From Agrocybe praecox (taxonomy: Eukaryota > Basidiomycota > Agaricomycetes > Agaricales > Agrocybaceae), in NCBI GenBank assembly GCA_964017145.1, contig OZ024840.1:1860001-1924000 (forward strand): 64,000 nucleotides of DNA. Reading direction: 5' to 3'. This document shows, piece by piece, positions 25,196 through 36,761 of the stretch; the stretch's first letter is position 1, and each line of letters begins with the position of its first letter. The notes beneath the pieces were generated by a model, which saw nothing but the letters and a program-made list of their open reading frames with translations, had not been told where the DNA came from and ran no database searches. A program made the position numbers and the translations under genes.

Positions 25196-26093
25196 CGTCT
25201 TAAGCTTGTAATTACTAAGATCATTGTAATTGTAGAGGATATCCATGCTCCATGTTGAATTATTATATAAGGACCGTGTATAATTTTAGGAACTAATTAA
25301 ACCAACCCAAACAAATTAGGCCGAATTGAAATCAGACTGGAGGAACTTTAGTAATTTTCCATCGTATGGTATAGTGGTGTGTTCGAGTGGAAGTAGACTG
25401 TACTAAGACGTACGGCAGGCCCGAAGGGTCTGCTCTTTTGCCATGTAATTTAGAGGACTTGTGAATAAAGATAATTCACAAGATATTTTGTGATTAGTAC
25501 TAGGTTTGTAGAGACATTTGTTTCGGAATTGTGTTTAAGGGTGTTAAAAGGGTGCCCACGGCCGGTTTCCGAGGAAGTTAGATTTTTCTTCGAAGAAGAC
25601 TTACTCATGATCTGAAGGACTAAAGGAAGCGCCCAAGAGAAGTCTAAGCAGTGCTCGCAAAGTGCTCGCTTTTGTACAAGAAACCGTAAGGTTTGGATTG
25701 ATTGAAGCCTGTAAGAACTAAATTAATATATTCATGGATGTATCAATTCGACGCGTCATTCATGCTGTATGAAGAATAATGGTTGGAATAATGGGCCAAA
25801 ATTCAAAGACTCGTCGACCCGGAGCAGGGGCCCGAGTTGGCGAGCGGGAACTGAAAGTGGTAATTAGAGCACGTGACTCGTAATTGACTTTCGCGATGCG
25901 CTTCACCGCTTCCTCCACGACCTAACTCACTCCTGCTCATCTCATTCTTTTTCTCCCTTTGCCACGCTGAGGTGCCAATATTTCTCTTAATTTTACACCT
26001 AGATAGGTAAACACATTCTTATCCTATGTATTTCATCCTAGAAATGCTACTTACTTCATTATGTGATCTTAGTTTCAACCAGTGTGCCACGGG
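25196..26093. other. long intergenic region with two stem-loops
   Basis: About 900 bp without a supported gene. Two short hairpins are present: an 8-bp stem with a GAA loop at 25415-25433 (one G-U pair) and a perfect 9-bp stem with a 7-nt loop at 25458-25482. A direct repeat GTGCTCGC occurs twice close together near 25650. The last ~200 bp are pyrimidine-rich and look like a promoter and 5' leader for the gene at 26094. Confidence 0.45.
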
Positions 26094-26949
26094 ATGACGG
26101 ACGATACTATGGACATCGACAGCGTGCCGACTGGTAAGTTTGCGATCTTATACTTGTATATATACGTACTAATTCACACGGCCATTAGCAGGTGTGTCTA
26201 ATAGCTTCTCGATGTGTTAACGTTGGCCTCTTTTGTAACATTTGACGCTCAGTCACGCACGCACCTACTCCTACCATCCGGGATAACTTCCGCGAGATCC
26301 AAGTCAAAGTTCACGTTCGCCATCCTGGAAAGGATAGCTGGCATTACCTGGGAAGAGGCGCCGTATCGCAAGAAGTAACTGGTCACTCTTCTCGCGTTGG
26401 TAAGGTGTCTTCTTGCACATCACCCCGGAATCTTTATTCAACATCACTGCTCTCTTGCTCCCAGTGCTCAGAAATGTAGCGAATGGTAAAGTTATGACCA
26501 CATTTAGCGAAGTAAGTCCTGATAACAACCCTGTTATAAACTTTCCTTACTTTCCCCCAGTCGTCCGATCTTCAGGCAGAAAAGAGAGGAAACTTCGTGG
26601 TTATCAGCTGCGTTGATGGTCCCAAAGTTGTATCCTGGTCACTCAACGTACGTTATATTCTTATTTCTATCAATCATTCAAGTCTTTCAACGCTGTAAAC
26701 AAATAGGCTCTGAACAATTCCGAAACATTGCGCTTGCTTGCAGGTATTGAACTCGCATGCTACAAGTGTAAGCCCGATGGTCGAGGACAAGTCAAAAGTC
26801 GTCGAAAGATAGAGAAGACCATTAAGGATGATCGAAGGAAGAGGCACCGACGACGTAAAGAACAAGAGGCCATGATAGATGCCTTTGCTAGACAGGATCT
26901 TAGCAGAGAAACTATTGCGGAACCGGCGGGACCACCTATTGGATCATGA
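26094..26949 (+). CDS. conserved fungal protein of unknown function
   Basis: Starts MTDDTMDIDSVPT; after an intron of about 120 nt it continues VTHAPTPTIRDNFREIQVKVHV. The body reads RHPGKDSWHYLGRGAVSQEV, GHSSRV, NVANGKVMTTFSE, KRGNFVVISCVDG, VVSWSLNALNNSETLRLLAGIELACY. The last 60 residues are very basic (RRKIEKTIKDDRRKRHRRRK) and end PAGPPIGS. The compact beta-rich core with a GxxSWxYLGRG element suggests a small globular domain, and the basic tail suggests nucleic-acid binding or nuclear import. I do not recognise a named family. Exons are short and at least five; the gap 26135-26250 could hide another small exon. Confidence 0.6.
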
Positions 26950-27270
26950 ACATGCCCTGCCCATATTTTCCTGTTTGGAAATGCTAGAACAACATTTTCA
27001 GCATTCGTCTTTTTGTTGTAATCTTAATCGTCAGTAAACCAGTATGTGTTTATGTGTCTTGTATCTCTTTGACTTGCCTTCTTTCGCACCCTTCTTTGTT
27101 TTGTGAACCATTCATTCCAGCTTTATATCTAAAATTTTGTGCGTTAACGATGAACACTGATAACTAGAATAATATGCCCTTTTTTGCTCAGACAAGTAAA
27201 TTTGTACCATTTCAATAAATTATTGAAAGCCATATTATGAAAATATTATGAGGAAGTACATATGTACATG
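26950..27270. other. convergent intergenic region
   Basis: About 320 bp, AT-rich, between two 3' ends. Contains only 3' UTR-like sequence. Confidence 0.5.
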
Positions 27271-28859
27271 TTATATCTCCGGAATTAAAGCGGCTCCTGA
27301 TGATAACGAAGAGGTAACTGCAGGGACGTTTGAGGATAGTAGACCGGGGATTGGCGCTCGACTGTCCGAGTACTGAGGTGGTAATTCCATGGGCGCATCG
27401 TCTTCTGCGATGTCTGTATGCACAATAACACGTCCTCTGCCAGAAGTGTACATGGAGGTGGAGGTTCTAGGTTGTGATTGATCGACTGAGTATTCACTGG
27501 GCGTTCTGTAGTGGTGTGCTGGAGGATGTCCACTTAATCTCGAGGGACCGCTAGTATTATCATTGTAATCGAACATCAGAGCGCTCGAAGATGGGTCGTT
27601 CGCCATTTCCCTCATAATCTGTGCTTTTCGTGTAACAGGAGGTGGCGCGTCTGGGGAGGGCGCCTGATCGAACGGTGTAATCTCATGCACGACCGGCAGG
27701 CCGTGCCCTGGGTCCCGGTTATCTTCTTGGGGGTCGTATAGCAGATCTGGGACCTCATTGGACTTGTACACTTTGGTGCGAGAGTTTCTATCGCGACGCC
27801 TTTTCCAGCGGTAGATTAATAGGGCTGCGAGACCAATGAGAGCCATTGCAACGATTGTCCCTACTGCAACGCCAGCTATCAGAGCCACGGGCCTTTTGGA
27901 TTTAGTCGTGCTGTTTGCATTTGCAGCACATTGGGCGTTGGTGGACGAGAGCCTAACAGTCCTGATGTCAGACGTCCCTCCATCCCTCCCTTGCGCATCC
28001 GTCATTGCAAAGAAAACAGACGACCCTGCTGTTATGTTGTCATTCTGGAACGTAAAAGTATCTCCAGGAGGTGGGAAGAGCTTGAACGACTGACCACCAG
28101 CAATGAAAGCCTGTTGATACGACACGTCGTGTTGGTACGAAACATTATACAATTATACATGGCAGGGTCGGGATAACTCACTGTAATCACAACGGGTTGC
28201 ACGGCCCCATCATATTGAGTGAACGGAAATGGTCTGCAACGAGGTATGAGCTTATGTCATGAAGGATTCCTTTCAGAAGAAACTCACTTGCATTCCTCCA
28301 AATCATTATCCAAGGAGAAAAAGAAATCAGCTTCTATCGGATGGTAAGCATCAACATGACTGACAAGGAATATCGTCAACGCATACTTTTGCTTGTCGTA
28401 TCGCAGTTTTGTCCACTGACGGAGTTTGCGACAGTAAAGATAGGCGTGATCCCACTGGCGGTTTCTCCTGTTGCGTCCGACATAGTGAAGGACACACGGT
28501 CGCTGAACTTATATTTTAGTTGAGTAGTGAATTGGCCCCCATTGTTTTGAAACGCGTCAGGTGGAATCGAAAAATTGGTTATAGGTCTTAAAGGCTGTAA
28601 ATGTCTTCGAAGTCAGCTTCCGTCATTTCTTTTGAACTAATAGCATGCTTGCCGAAAGAATGAGCAAGTTAAATGGGGGATGCCCTCCTAGATAAGGAAA
28701 AATGTTCAGATACAATCTAAAGCAACATCTTTCTCAAGGAATTTCCCAACCTGTCCACTTCACTGTGAGATTGTCACAGCTCGAAGGTGAGGTATTAGTG
28801 AATGTGAAGGAGTAAACGAAGGTCGTTTGGAAGAGAATGCCCCAAATCCAACTATTCAT
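27271..28859 (-). CDS. single-pass membrane protein with PPxY tail, tandem paralogue 1
   Basis: Start at 28859: MNSWIWGILFQTTFVYS is a signal peptide, followed by FTFTNTSPSSCDNLTVKWTG. The lumenal part carries two similar modules (GGHPPFNLLIL...FTMSDATG and FKLFPPPGDTFTF...FAMTDAQGRDGGTSD). Then come a Ser/Thr-Asn stretch, one membrane helix (VALIAGVAVGTIVAMALIG), a stop-transfer RWKRRRDR and a ~170-residue Pro/Ser-rich cytosolic tail containing HTDIAEDDAPMELPPQYS. Alignment to the next gene over the GGxPPFxLL...SIPxxAF block keeps the same spacing only if the intron 28595-28652 uses a GC donor (GCAAGC). The PPQY motif could recruit a WW-domain ubiquitin ligase such as Rsp5. The function is unknown. 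Confidence 0.65.
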
Positions 28860-29473
28860 GACAATCTCGTCCCGCGTGTTTTCGGCGTGTCTTGTGGGAG
28901 GTCAACAAGAGGCCAGTGTGTCGGAACTTCCGTTCGTGCGCCAAAAGGTTCTAGTGCAGATAAACCTCAAGTCCAGAGAACAGAACACAGTGGCTCTCGA
29001 GAAAGGGGAGGGGAAAGGTCACGAAAAGTCGCTTGGGAGTTATGGGGAAATATAAACCTGTATGCATGTAAAACATGAGTATGCCGCTCGTTATCGGGTT
29101 TACGTTAGATGTTGAATAAGGCGATGATGTGGGTCTGATAAATCCTGACGCGTTGTGATGCACAATACACACATATGGGCAAATTGGTGGACCGATACAG
29201 CCGCTACGAGCTAGTCGAACGCGCTCTAAATTAGAGACAGACTACATGAACTTGAAATGAAGGGAAGATATGCCTCATGTGCATGCCCTTCGCCAGCCTA
29301 CGTCCGTTAATAGTTACATTACAAAAGTCATAAATAAAGGTTACGATGTGGCCCGTCAAGACACAAAACATAAGACGAAAGAGTACAAAGCAACGGTATC
29401 GTCCAGAGACTGTGACTGGTACATCAGCAGATATCCAAGAAAACGTACAGCAAAAAAAGAAAACCGGTATTGA
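28860..29473. other. intergenic region between the tandem paralogues
   Basis: About 610 bp holding the promoter of paralogue 1 and the 3' UTR of paralogue 2. Two overlapping open frames here have no recognisable content. Confidence 0.45.
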
Positions 29474-31307
29474 TCACGGAACATCGAGGTTACCGCCCAC
29501 ACTTTTGCCCGGTAATGGCGGGTTATCCCTGGGCGCACCTCGTCGCTCAGAATACTGCGGAGGTAATTCGACGACGCCTTCTTCATTAGGACCGGGTATG
29601 TCGTCTTCAACGTCCGTATGTAAGACGAACCGGGTGGGTCTGTACGGTGCTTGAGACGATGAAGCTCCCTTCGAAGACGACATTGTGTTTCTATTTCTCG
29701 GCGGGACTTGCTCCTGCACCATAGATAACGGATCAAACTCAGGTTCAGATGGCGGTAGAGGAGGAGGTGCAGAGAAAGAATCCGGAGGATGGAATTGTGT
29801 CGGAGGGTAATTGAAATTGGGAGGATAGGTTTGCGTGTATGGTAAGTACGCTGAATGACTGCCTACAGATTGCTGAAGGGTATTTGATGAATAGCGATTT
29901 GGGGTGTATTCTGTGGCATTTGTAGAAGAGAGTTGCCTCGTAGCGTGATACTGAGAAGTGGGATCAGAGGAATCCAAAAATGGGTTCGATGGATTAGGAC
30001 TATTTGGTGTGGAGGAATAAGGGTATGATGAATTTGCGGGACCGGAATAAGGACCATATCTTGCTACGGGAGGGGCCAGATTGGGAGATGAATCGTCAAA
30101 ACCGGCATTCATTCTTTGTGAAATGCGTTTGGAAGCGGTAGACGAGTCGCGTCGCTTCCTCAGGAAAAACAGACCAAGAGTGATGATGACGGCCAAAAAC
30201 AACAATGATCCAATGACAGTTCCTGCGATAGCTGCGATGGAGACGTTATTTTTCTGGGAAGTGCTGGAAGCGGCCAGAGTGGGGCCAGAAGTAGTAGAAG
30301 ATGTCGACGTCGTAGTGCTGGGTGACGCCGTGGCAGAAGGTGCATTGCTTGTTGTTGAGGGCGAAAGGCCGGTTAGACAGCTACTGTCATCGGAGGAACC
30401 AACGTTCAGAAGATCAGAACTCCCTCCAGTACGCCCCTGGGCGTCAAACATGAAGAATACCATGCTTGTACCACGGGCGACATTGGCGGCATCCCATGTG
30501 AAGAAAGTTGGCCCAACAGGAGGAGTAAGAATCAGAATGTCTCCTCCAGGTATAGCACCCTAAAAAGATATGCTATGTTTGAGACGAGAGGCAAAAAAAA
30601 GATGGAAGTATATAACCCACTCCAATTGTAACTGGTTGTTGAGCCAAGTCATAACCAGTAATTGGATATGGTCTCGAGATGACATGAGCCGACGCAGAAC
30701 TGCAGTGGATATAGCGTACATACCTGCATTGCTGAAGGGCCGTGTTTAGCTGGAATGAAAAGGGGACATCTTAAAATATCGCGGAGAGTGATTTAGAAAC
30801 GATAAATAAATTCTAGATTGGGCTCACTTGGTTCCGTGCTATTGCATGATCCTCCTTGCGATTGTGAGACGGTTATTAAGTTGCTCGTTCCTCCAGTGTT
30901 GAACCCAGTAGCGTCCGACATTGTAAGCATTAGCTGTGTGGTTTTTGGGTATTGGACGGGGAACGAGAAAGACCCTTGACCATTACTAAAGGCACTCGAT
31001 GGTATTGAAATATTCTGGGGCGTGCCAAATACCTGCAAAAAGTGGGTAAGCGGGACCCTGAAGGATAGAAGATGGATAAGAAATTACGCACTGGTATCAG
31101 CAGAAGCTGAAAGGGCGGAGTTCCTCCTGTATATGTGTAGTCAGCTTCAGTAGCGCGCTAGTTGAGAAAAAAGGTCGAACCCGTCCATGCTAGAGGTAGA
31201 TTATCGCATTCTGAGGGTGCGCCAAAGGAAAAAGTAAAGGCGTTCACTTGAAGGAGAGTGGAAAAGAGAGAGAGAGCAAGAGATATGGGATACAAATGCG
31301 GGGACAT
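29474..31307 (-). CDS. single-pass membrane protein with PPxY tail, tandem paralogue 2
   Basis: Start at 31307: MSPHLYPISLALSLFSTLLQVNA is a signal peptide (cleavage expected after A), then FTFSFGAPSECDNLPLAWTG. The lumenal modules match paralogue 1: GGTPPFQLLLIPVFGTPQNISIP, LMLTMSDATGFNTGG, and DILILTPPVGPTFF...MVFFMFDAQGRTGGSSD. A Ser/Thr-rich linker precedes one membrane helix (IAAIAGTVIGSLLFLAVIITLG) and a KKRRD-type stop-transfer. The cytosolic tail is long and rich in Pro, Ser, Asn and Tyr, and ends with the shared element RFVLHTDVEDD...VVELPPQYSERRGAP. Same orientation as paralogue 1, ~610 bp apart, so it is a local duplication. A cell-surface sensor or adaptor role is possible but not shown. 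Confidence 0.65.
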
Positions 31308-31547
31308 GCGCGATAAATAGAGGAAAGGGAGCCACTGCGACGAAGAGACGAAGGGAACGACCAGCTTGACCACTCGACGACTCCATCAGCATCTAATACC
31401 AGGTCGCGTTCATCATTTTCTTACGTAACAGGCACGTCAAAATTCATCTTCCGTTGCTAAGTGCACTTTCACCACGTGATTTTTAAAAGTCTATATGGTA
31501 GGTATCTCCGAAGGCGCAAGAAAAACAACTACAATATATTATATGTA

Positions 31548-33828
31548 TCACTGACGACGCTGCCAGAAATACCCAAACGTTTTCCTCAACATCCACTTCA
31601 GTGCCGAGACAAATCCTCTTGAAACTCCTGTCAAGTCTGACGTCGTATTGTCCGTGTAGGTAGGCAATATAGGCACGCGCAACCAAGGCGGACTGGGCAA
31701 GGTCATGCCAAATTTGAGAGGCGACCTTGTCACTGGAGTGGATGCAGGAGCAGTTATGCCCCGTCGTGATACCAAAGGCGTGTCGGGATAAGTCAAACTA
31801 TTACCCAATTGTTCAGCGCCTTCGGTGTTTCCAACCGGTGTGGCAGGTATTCCGTCATCCAAATAATCGTCCGGTTTCGCACTAGAGAAACACTTTGAAG
31901 ATCCTTTCTCCATCTCATCTATATCGTCAATTCTCGGTTTCTTCAACTTTTTAACCCGAGTAATAGAGGCTGCAGGAGCGAGAGTGTGAACAACGTTCGA
32001 CGCTGATTTACCCAAGGTCCTGAGGATCGACGGACTGCTTGGCATCCTAGATTTGGAGCTGTCCGAAGTACCACTAGGACTTTCAAACTTCTTTGTGTCG
32101 CCTTCTTCATGAATGGGCTTATTCGAAGAAAATACACCGTCGTCACCGGCGAAACCGGGGGGAGAAGGATGTAAAATGTAACTAGAAAACTTTTGCTGTG
32201 GGGTAACAGGATCGATATTTTGCATGCTTCTCGATATTTCTGCGCTAGTCGCTCTAGACGGTCCGACAAGCGTACTGTCCTCAAGGGCAGGAAGAGGGTA
32301 AATGATACGTCCAGGACGGGTATTCGGTATGCGTGGCCTAACGACCATACCAAAGAGATCATCGGCATCTATGGGGTCCGATGAAGATTTACTACCAGTC
32401 GGAAACGCATTCGCCGAGTTCTGTGATTTATCTAAAGCAAAATCACCAAAGTATCCTGTAGCAGAGTGGGCGGTAGAAGAGTTCGATCCCCATTCACAAG
32501 TATCGTCCATTTGAAACGGAACAAGCGCACTTGTACAGTCGGGCAGTCCTAGCCCGTTCATACCAGATGAATTGGCACGAGATACATCCACAGGACCTTG
32601 AATCCCAGTTACTGTATTTGAAGGCCCGGACAGCACAGACCCAGAGGATAAAGAAGATCCTAAAAAATTATATGGGACATAGGGCTCCGTAGACTTTTGC
32701 ACAGACGTGCCTGCCTTGCTAGCTAACTCTCGGTACTCTTCCAGGCTGTCGTAAGACGTTTCAAACCAATATTTAGACCGGTATTTCGCAGGATCCAGAG
32801 GGTCGCTGAAAATGAAGGGTTTGTTGGAGCCTTCCTTGGTACAGACACGAGAGGAATTCACAGACGAGGCTCCAAAGCGTACCGAGCGAGATTTACGAAC
32901 CACAGAGTTAGCAATCGAAGAGGGCAAAGCGGTATGTGTCTTATCAGAGTTAACAATCTGAGTGTATGCGCAATATCGTAAGCCTGTATGCATGGGTAAG
33001 ATCATCCGAGGATACAACTGACCTGATTATTAGCCATTGGCATAATCTGAGCTGAACTGTTAGGAGTTGATTCAATTCGAACAGCTTCGCAATCATCCTT
33101 CAAGCCAGATGAAGATGATCCAAGGAGACTTTTATCGCCCCAGAAAGGATCAGTCACGATTTCAATGTCCAAGTGTGGCGCAGTGACTGGAGGGGGCTCA
33201 AAGACTAGGTCCGAACCCGGAGAAAGAAACGGAGAAAGAGGGGGAGGTGCAGCATTAGGTGTATTGGATCCCAGCCTAGAAGACTCATTTTGCAAGTGAT
33301 CCTCAGCAAGTCTTTCATGAGCGTTGCCAGTCAATAAATCGTCCAGATTTTCGCCCAGCTGCAGCGAGATAAGAGAGGTGTTTATAAAGGCGTTGCGCAT
33401 TGTCTGCTCTCTATCCGAGGTGACGGTCCCATTTTCAGTGATATTTTCAAGAATATCAGACCGTGAGGCATCGCCTTGTTCCAAAAATCTAGTAGCGGTT
33501 AAAAGATAATGAATTAGCAAAGGCGGGACAAGAGCGATGAGCAGCCAAAGAATCACGTCGTTGCGTTCTTTTTTGCCAATCTTCTAACTTGTGTTCGTTG
33601 ACGATTCTTTTCCCATTTTCTTCTTGCTTGTTCCAATGCAGGATACCCGAGACGTCTAGAACGTGTTCTTTTACTTTGAGGCAAAAGGAAGTTGAGATGC
33701 TCCTTGGGTTCACCCGACACTGAGGGGTTGATCCCATTTTCGACTTGGGCGACACGTCTTTGTTCTTTCTCCAATTTGTCTAGCTCTCGCCGAGATGGAG
33801 GAGGTAGTTTGGGTCCAAGTTTAACCAT
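31548..33828 (-). CDS. unknown low-complexity protein
   Basis: Starts MVKLGPKLPPPSRRELDKLEKEQRR at 33828 and ends KTFGYFWQRRQ at 31548. The N-terminal 90 residues are basic and predicted helical. The rest is Ser/Pro-rich and probably disordered, with short conserved-looking patches (IFSDPLDPAKYRSKYWFETSYDSLEEY; IIYPLPALEDSTLVG; RVPILPTYTDN). The apparent hydrophobic segment read at ~33480-33555 lies inside an intron (GTGATT donor to CTACTAG acceptor); splicing joins AKKNAT to FLEQGDAS in frame, so no membrane helix is expected. Another intron lies near 32960-33020. No family recognised. Confidence 0.5.
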
Positions 33829-34160
33829 TGCGGGGAGAGAAATCACTCAGAAGGAGCACCGTCAAGGATGAATGAAGTCAGAGCAGTTTATGTCATAAAT
33901 AATTTCTGTGACATTTGTTTTTACGGCAACATCCGAAAACAAACAAACAAACATATGGAGATGTTATGCCGAACCACCCATTGTAGGCGCTCATCAACAC
34001 GAAATAGATTCGTCTCATAAATTCTAACATGTAGGTAAATATAATGAGTACATAAAATGTCATAAAATACAACAATATAAACGCAAGCTTATATTGCATA
34101 TCATCAGATGAGAGCGCGGCCTCAAATATAGAACACAAATTCTGGCAATCGCGTCAGAAT
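33829..34160. other. intergenic region
   Basis: About 330 bp, AT-rich. Promoter of the unknown gene on one side and 3' UTR of the MetE-like gene on the other; nothing else seen. Confidence 0.5.
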
Positions 34161-36052
34161 TTAGTTCGAGTCCTGTGGCCAAATCTGCTTCGCCGTTTCG
34201 ACCAACAGAGCCAATTTCTTGATTTCATCCTTTGTAGATATAGTCAGAATGTGGCAAAATCTATGCATGGACAGAATCTTATTACCTCTTCGGTGACCGG
34301 ATTGCCTTCCCACACCGAGGCGAAGCCACACTGCGTGCTGATACAGAGTCTACAGATCCAGAATTAGATCAGGAGACCTGGTAATACACATGGTTACTCA
34401 CTGGTTAAGTGCTACTTCCTTGGAACGTTTCGGACTTCCTTGAGAAATGACTTCTGCCGCCTCATATACACGAGCCTTGAGGTCAGTAATCGATTCCAGC
34501 TGCAGAAACGTCGATTAGGCTCAATGTGGACAGGAATGAAAATAACGAATCCACTAACCTTTGGATTCTTGGTCGTTACAAGTCCAAGAACGACTTTTTT
34601 GCCGAGAGGGAGATGCCTAAGGGGCGCGAAATCTCCAGCACGCTCTGTATCGTACTCGAGCTATCAAAAATATTAAACGATACACATATTCACGAGCACA
34701 GAAAGGACATACGTAGAATACGTCGACATCCAAAGTGTTGAATAATTTCATGGCGATTCGTTCGTAACCGCCTTCCGAGAAATGTACTCCACCCTGCACG
34801 GAGAACTCGCGTAAATCCTCCAAGGAATTAAGGATGAAAAGACGTGGGACCGTACCTTGAAGTTTCCACGACACATATGGACGCTTATTGTTAGGTCCTC
34901 TGGTCGGTCCTCTGTTATAACATTGATTGCACGAATATATGTATCGAGAAGGGCTTCATGGTCGACTCCAGCCTTTTCCATGCCCGATATCATGAACTCG
35001 CTGCAGAAGTAACAAAACGTAGGGTCGTCAATCTGGATATGACCTAAGCAAATTTAAATATAAATGAGTTTTGAAACCAAGTTGTGGGCCCGCTGGCACT
35101 TACGGCAACCCAAGCTATACAGTTCCGTTATCTCTTGGCGGAAAGCTTTCCCTAAATCGTCGAAGAATGCGTCTGTAGGCGCACATCCATTGAGTCCGGT
35201 TTACGGGCAAAACAGAAGAATAAGGAAATACCGTCGTTTTCATAAACCGACAAGTCATATGTTTCATCGGAACCATGGCGTTGGTGAAACCATGAAGGGG
35301 AGCACATCGTAACTTTGATGTTTTTAACGTCCTATGAGAAAATATAACATAACCGTCAATAACGTTAAAGGGTAAATCACACAAGACTCACTTCGGAAGC
35401 GACAAGCGACTTCAGGTATTTGAATTCATCAACGTAAAACGGTTTCGTTCGTTTTATTTTACCCTGAACGTGGTGGAACTGAGTAAGTACCAGCCGAAAA
35501 TAGAGAGAAAGTGTCTATCTTACGTCGCAATAAATGGTTTCCGCCTCCTGCATTCCTGCAGCGTACATGAAAGCAATATGAGGAATGTATGGCTGGCATG
35601 AAGAATATGATTAGTCGGATTGCCTGTACAAGGTTAAGGGTGCTCTTTACCTTGAAGGTAGAAATGGGCCCTGAGAATTTATAAATTAGGGGTAAAGGGT
35701 CCGAGGGAAAAATAGACATACGATTTGGAATGTAAGTCATCCCCTCTAATTTCTCAAAGACACCCTCAAAGAAGTAGCCCCTAAGGTCGAAATAGGATGA
35801 ATATTAGATACATGGAAGAGAGTATCGTACCAACCTTCGCATCTCGCCATCTGTGATGGTCTTAATGCCTACATCTTGCTGAAGCTTAAGGACATGCTTC
35901 ACAGCCTGGTCCTCGACCGACTTTAAATCGCACGCGGAACATTCTCCGGCCTCAAGTGCTCTACGTTTCTCGTACAGTGCCTGCGGACGAAGAAGCGACC
36001 CAACGTGCTCTGCGCGGAATGGAGGAGAAAGATGCATCGAGGAAGAAGACAT
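34161..36052 (-). CDS. UROD/MetE-like protein (cobalamin-independent methionine synthase C-terminal domain family)
   Basis: Starts MSSSSMHLSPPFRAEHVGSLLRP at 36052 and ends LALLVETAKQIWPQDSN. The FRAEHVGSLLRP start, KTITDGEMRR, the central ERIAMKLFNTLDVDVFY-like region and CRGNFK are features of the single-domain MetE-like family common in fungi. About ten exons. The reaction of these short homologues is not established; full MetE transfers a methyl group from a folate to homocysteine using a zinc site in this domain. At ~400 aa it is half the size of true MetE and lacks the N-terminal domain, so it is probably not the housekeeping methionine synthase. Confidence 0.75.
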
Positions 36053-36580
36053 TGACTAGAAGGAGACAGGGGGACAGGTAAAAATCGGATAGAGGGAGGG
36101 AGTGATTTATCATGAGCTTCTTATATTACTGGACAAGTATTCATGTCCTGAAGTCAACGTAATAAGATACATAGCCGTAGTGTTAGGTTAGAATTGTGGG
36201 TGTTTCCATATTTTTGCAGGGTTGGACCGGTCGGGTGTGGGACTTTGAACTAGCGATAGGAATCTGAGCCGACGGACCTGACATAGTTTAACCATTTTTG
36301 TGCAACCACGGAAAGCAAGACGGGGAAGACTGAATAGACGGGGATCTCGTAGAGGATTGTGAAACAAGAACCCCTACGACGAAAACAGATTAAGGAAGAC
36401 TTTTAGCGACTAAGCACCGCAGAGATCCAGAGGAGTAGCTCAGGGAATGAGGCAAAGACGAATTAAGCAACAGAGATGGATCCTATATTATCGGCCAGCA
36501 CAGAATATTACGACGGGCAGCAGCCGCGGACGAGTTGGACGCGATTAGAGCGTGAGCGCGCTAAAGTCACGAGCTTCAGG

Positions 36581-36589
36581 TTAGGGTTA
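36581..36589 (+). promoter_or_regulatory. telo-box-like TTAGGGTTA upstream of eL13
   Basis: A perfect TTAGGGTTA lies 181 bp before the eL13 start codon. Such telomere-like boxes are known upstream of ribosomal protein genes in several eukaryotes. A single 9-bp match can occur by chance, so this is suggestive only. Confidence 0.3.
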
Positions 36590-36697
36590 CGGAGTTAGCC
36601 GACGGTGCTGCCTAGTTCATCGCAAGCCACACGACTCGATTGGGCTGTACTATCAAAAGTATTGGCATCGGCCTCCTCGACGACTTCAAGACACAAG

Positions 36698-36753
36698 GTA
36701 TGCCCCTACGCAACACCCTACAATGTTGAAAACGTATTTATCGTGTTTTACAG
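36698..36753 (+). other. 5'-UTR intron of eL13
   Basis: A GTATGC donor after GACACAAG and a TTTTACAG acceptor lie just before the ACTAAGCC-ATG context at 36762. Splicing leaves a short leader. The leader exon resembles that of the uS9 gene (see findings). Confidence 0.6.
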
Positions 36754-36761
36754 ACTAAGCC

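Larger units (their letters stand above)
36053..36761. other. divergent promoter region of the MetE-like gene and eL13
   Basis: About 710 bp. The right part is the eL13 promoter and leader, including the telo-box-like TTAGGGTTA at 36581 and a 5'-UTR intron at 36698-36753. No other gene is supported. Confidence 0.55.

Noticed and set aside
25365..25400. tRNA-like TGGTATAGTGGT...GTTCGAGTGG
   Set aside because: The A-box-like and B-box-like parts are too close together for a tRNA, and no cloverleaf can be drawn.
33480..33560. Apparent membrane helix (ILWLLIALVPPLLIHYLL) in the unknown protein
   Set aside because: It lies in an intron with a GTGATT donor and CTACTAG acceptor; splicing joins flanking exons in frame.
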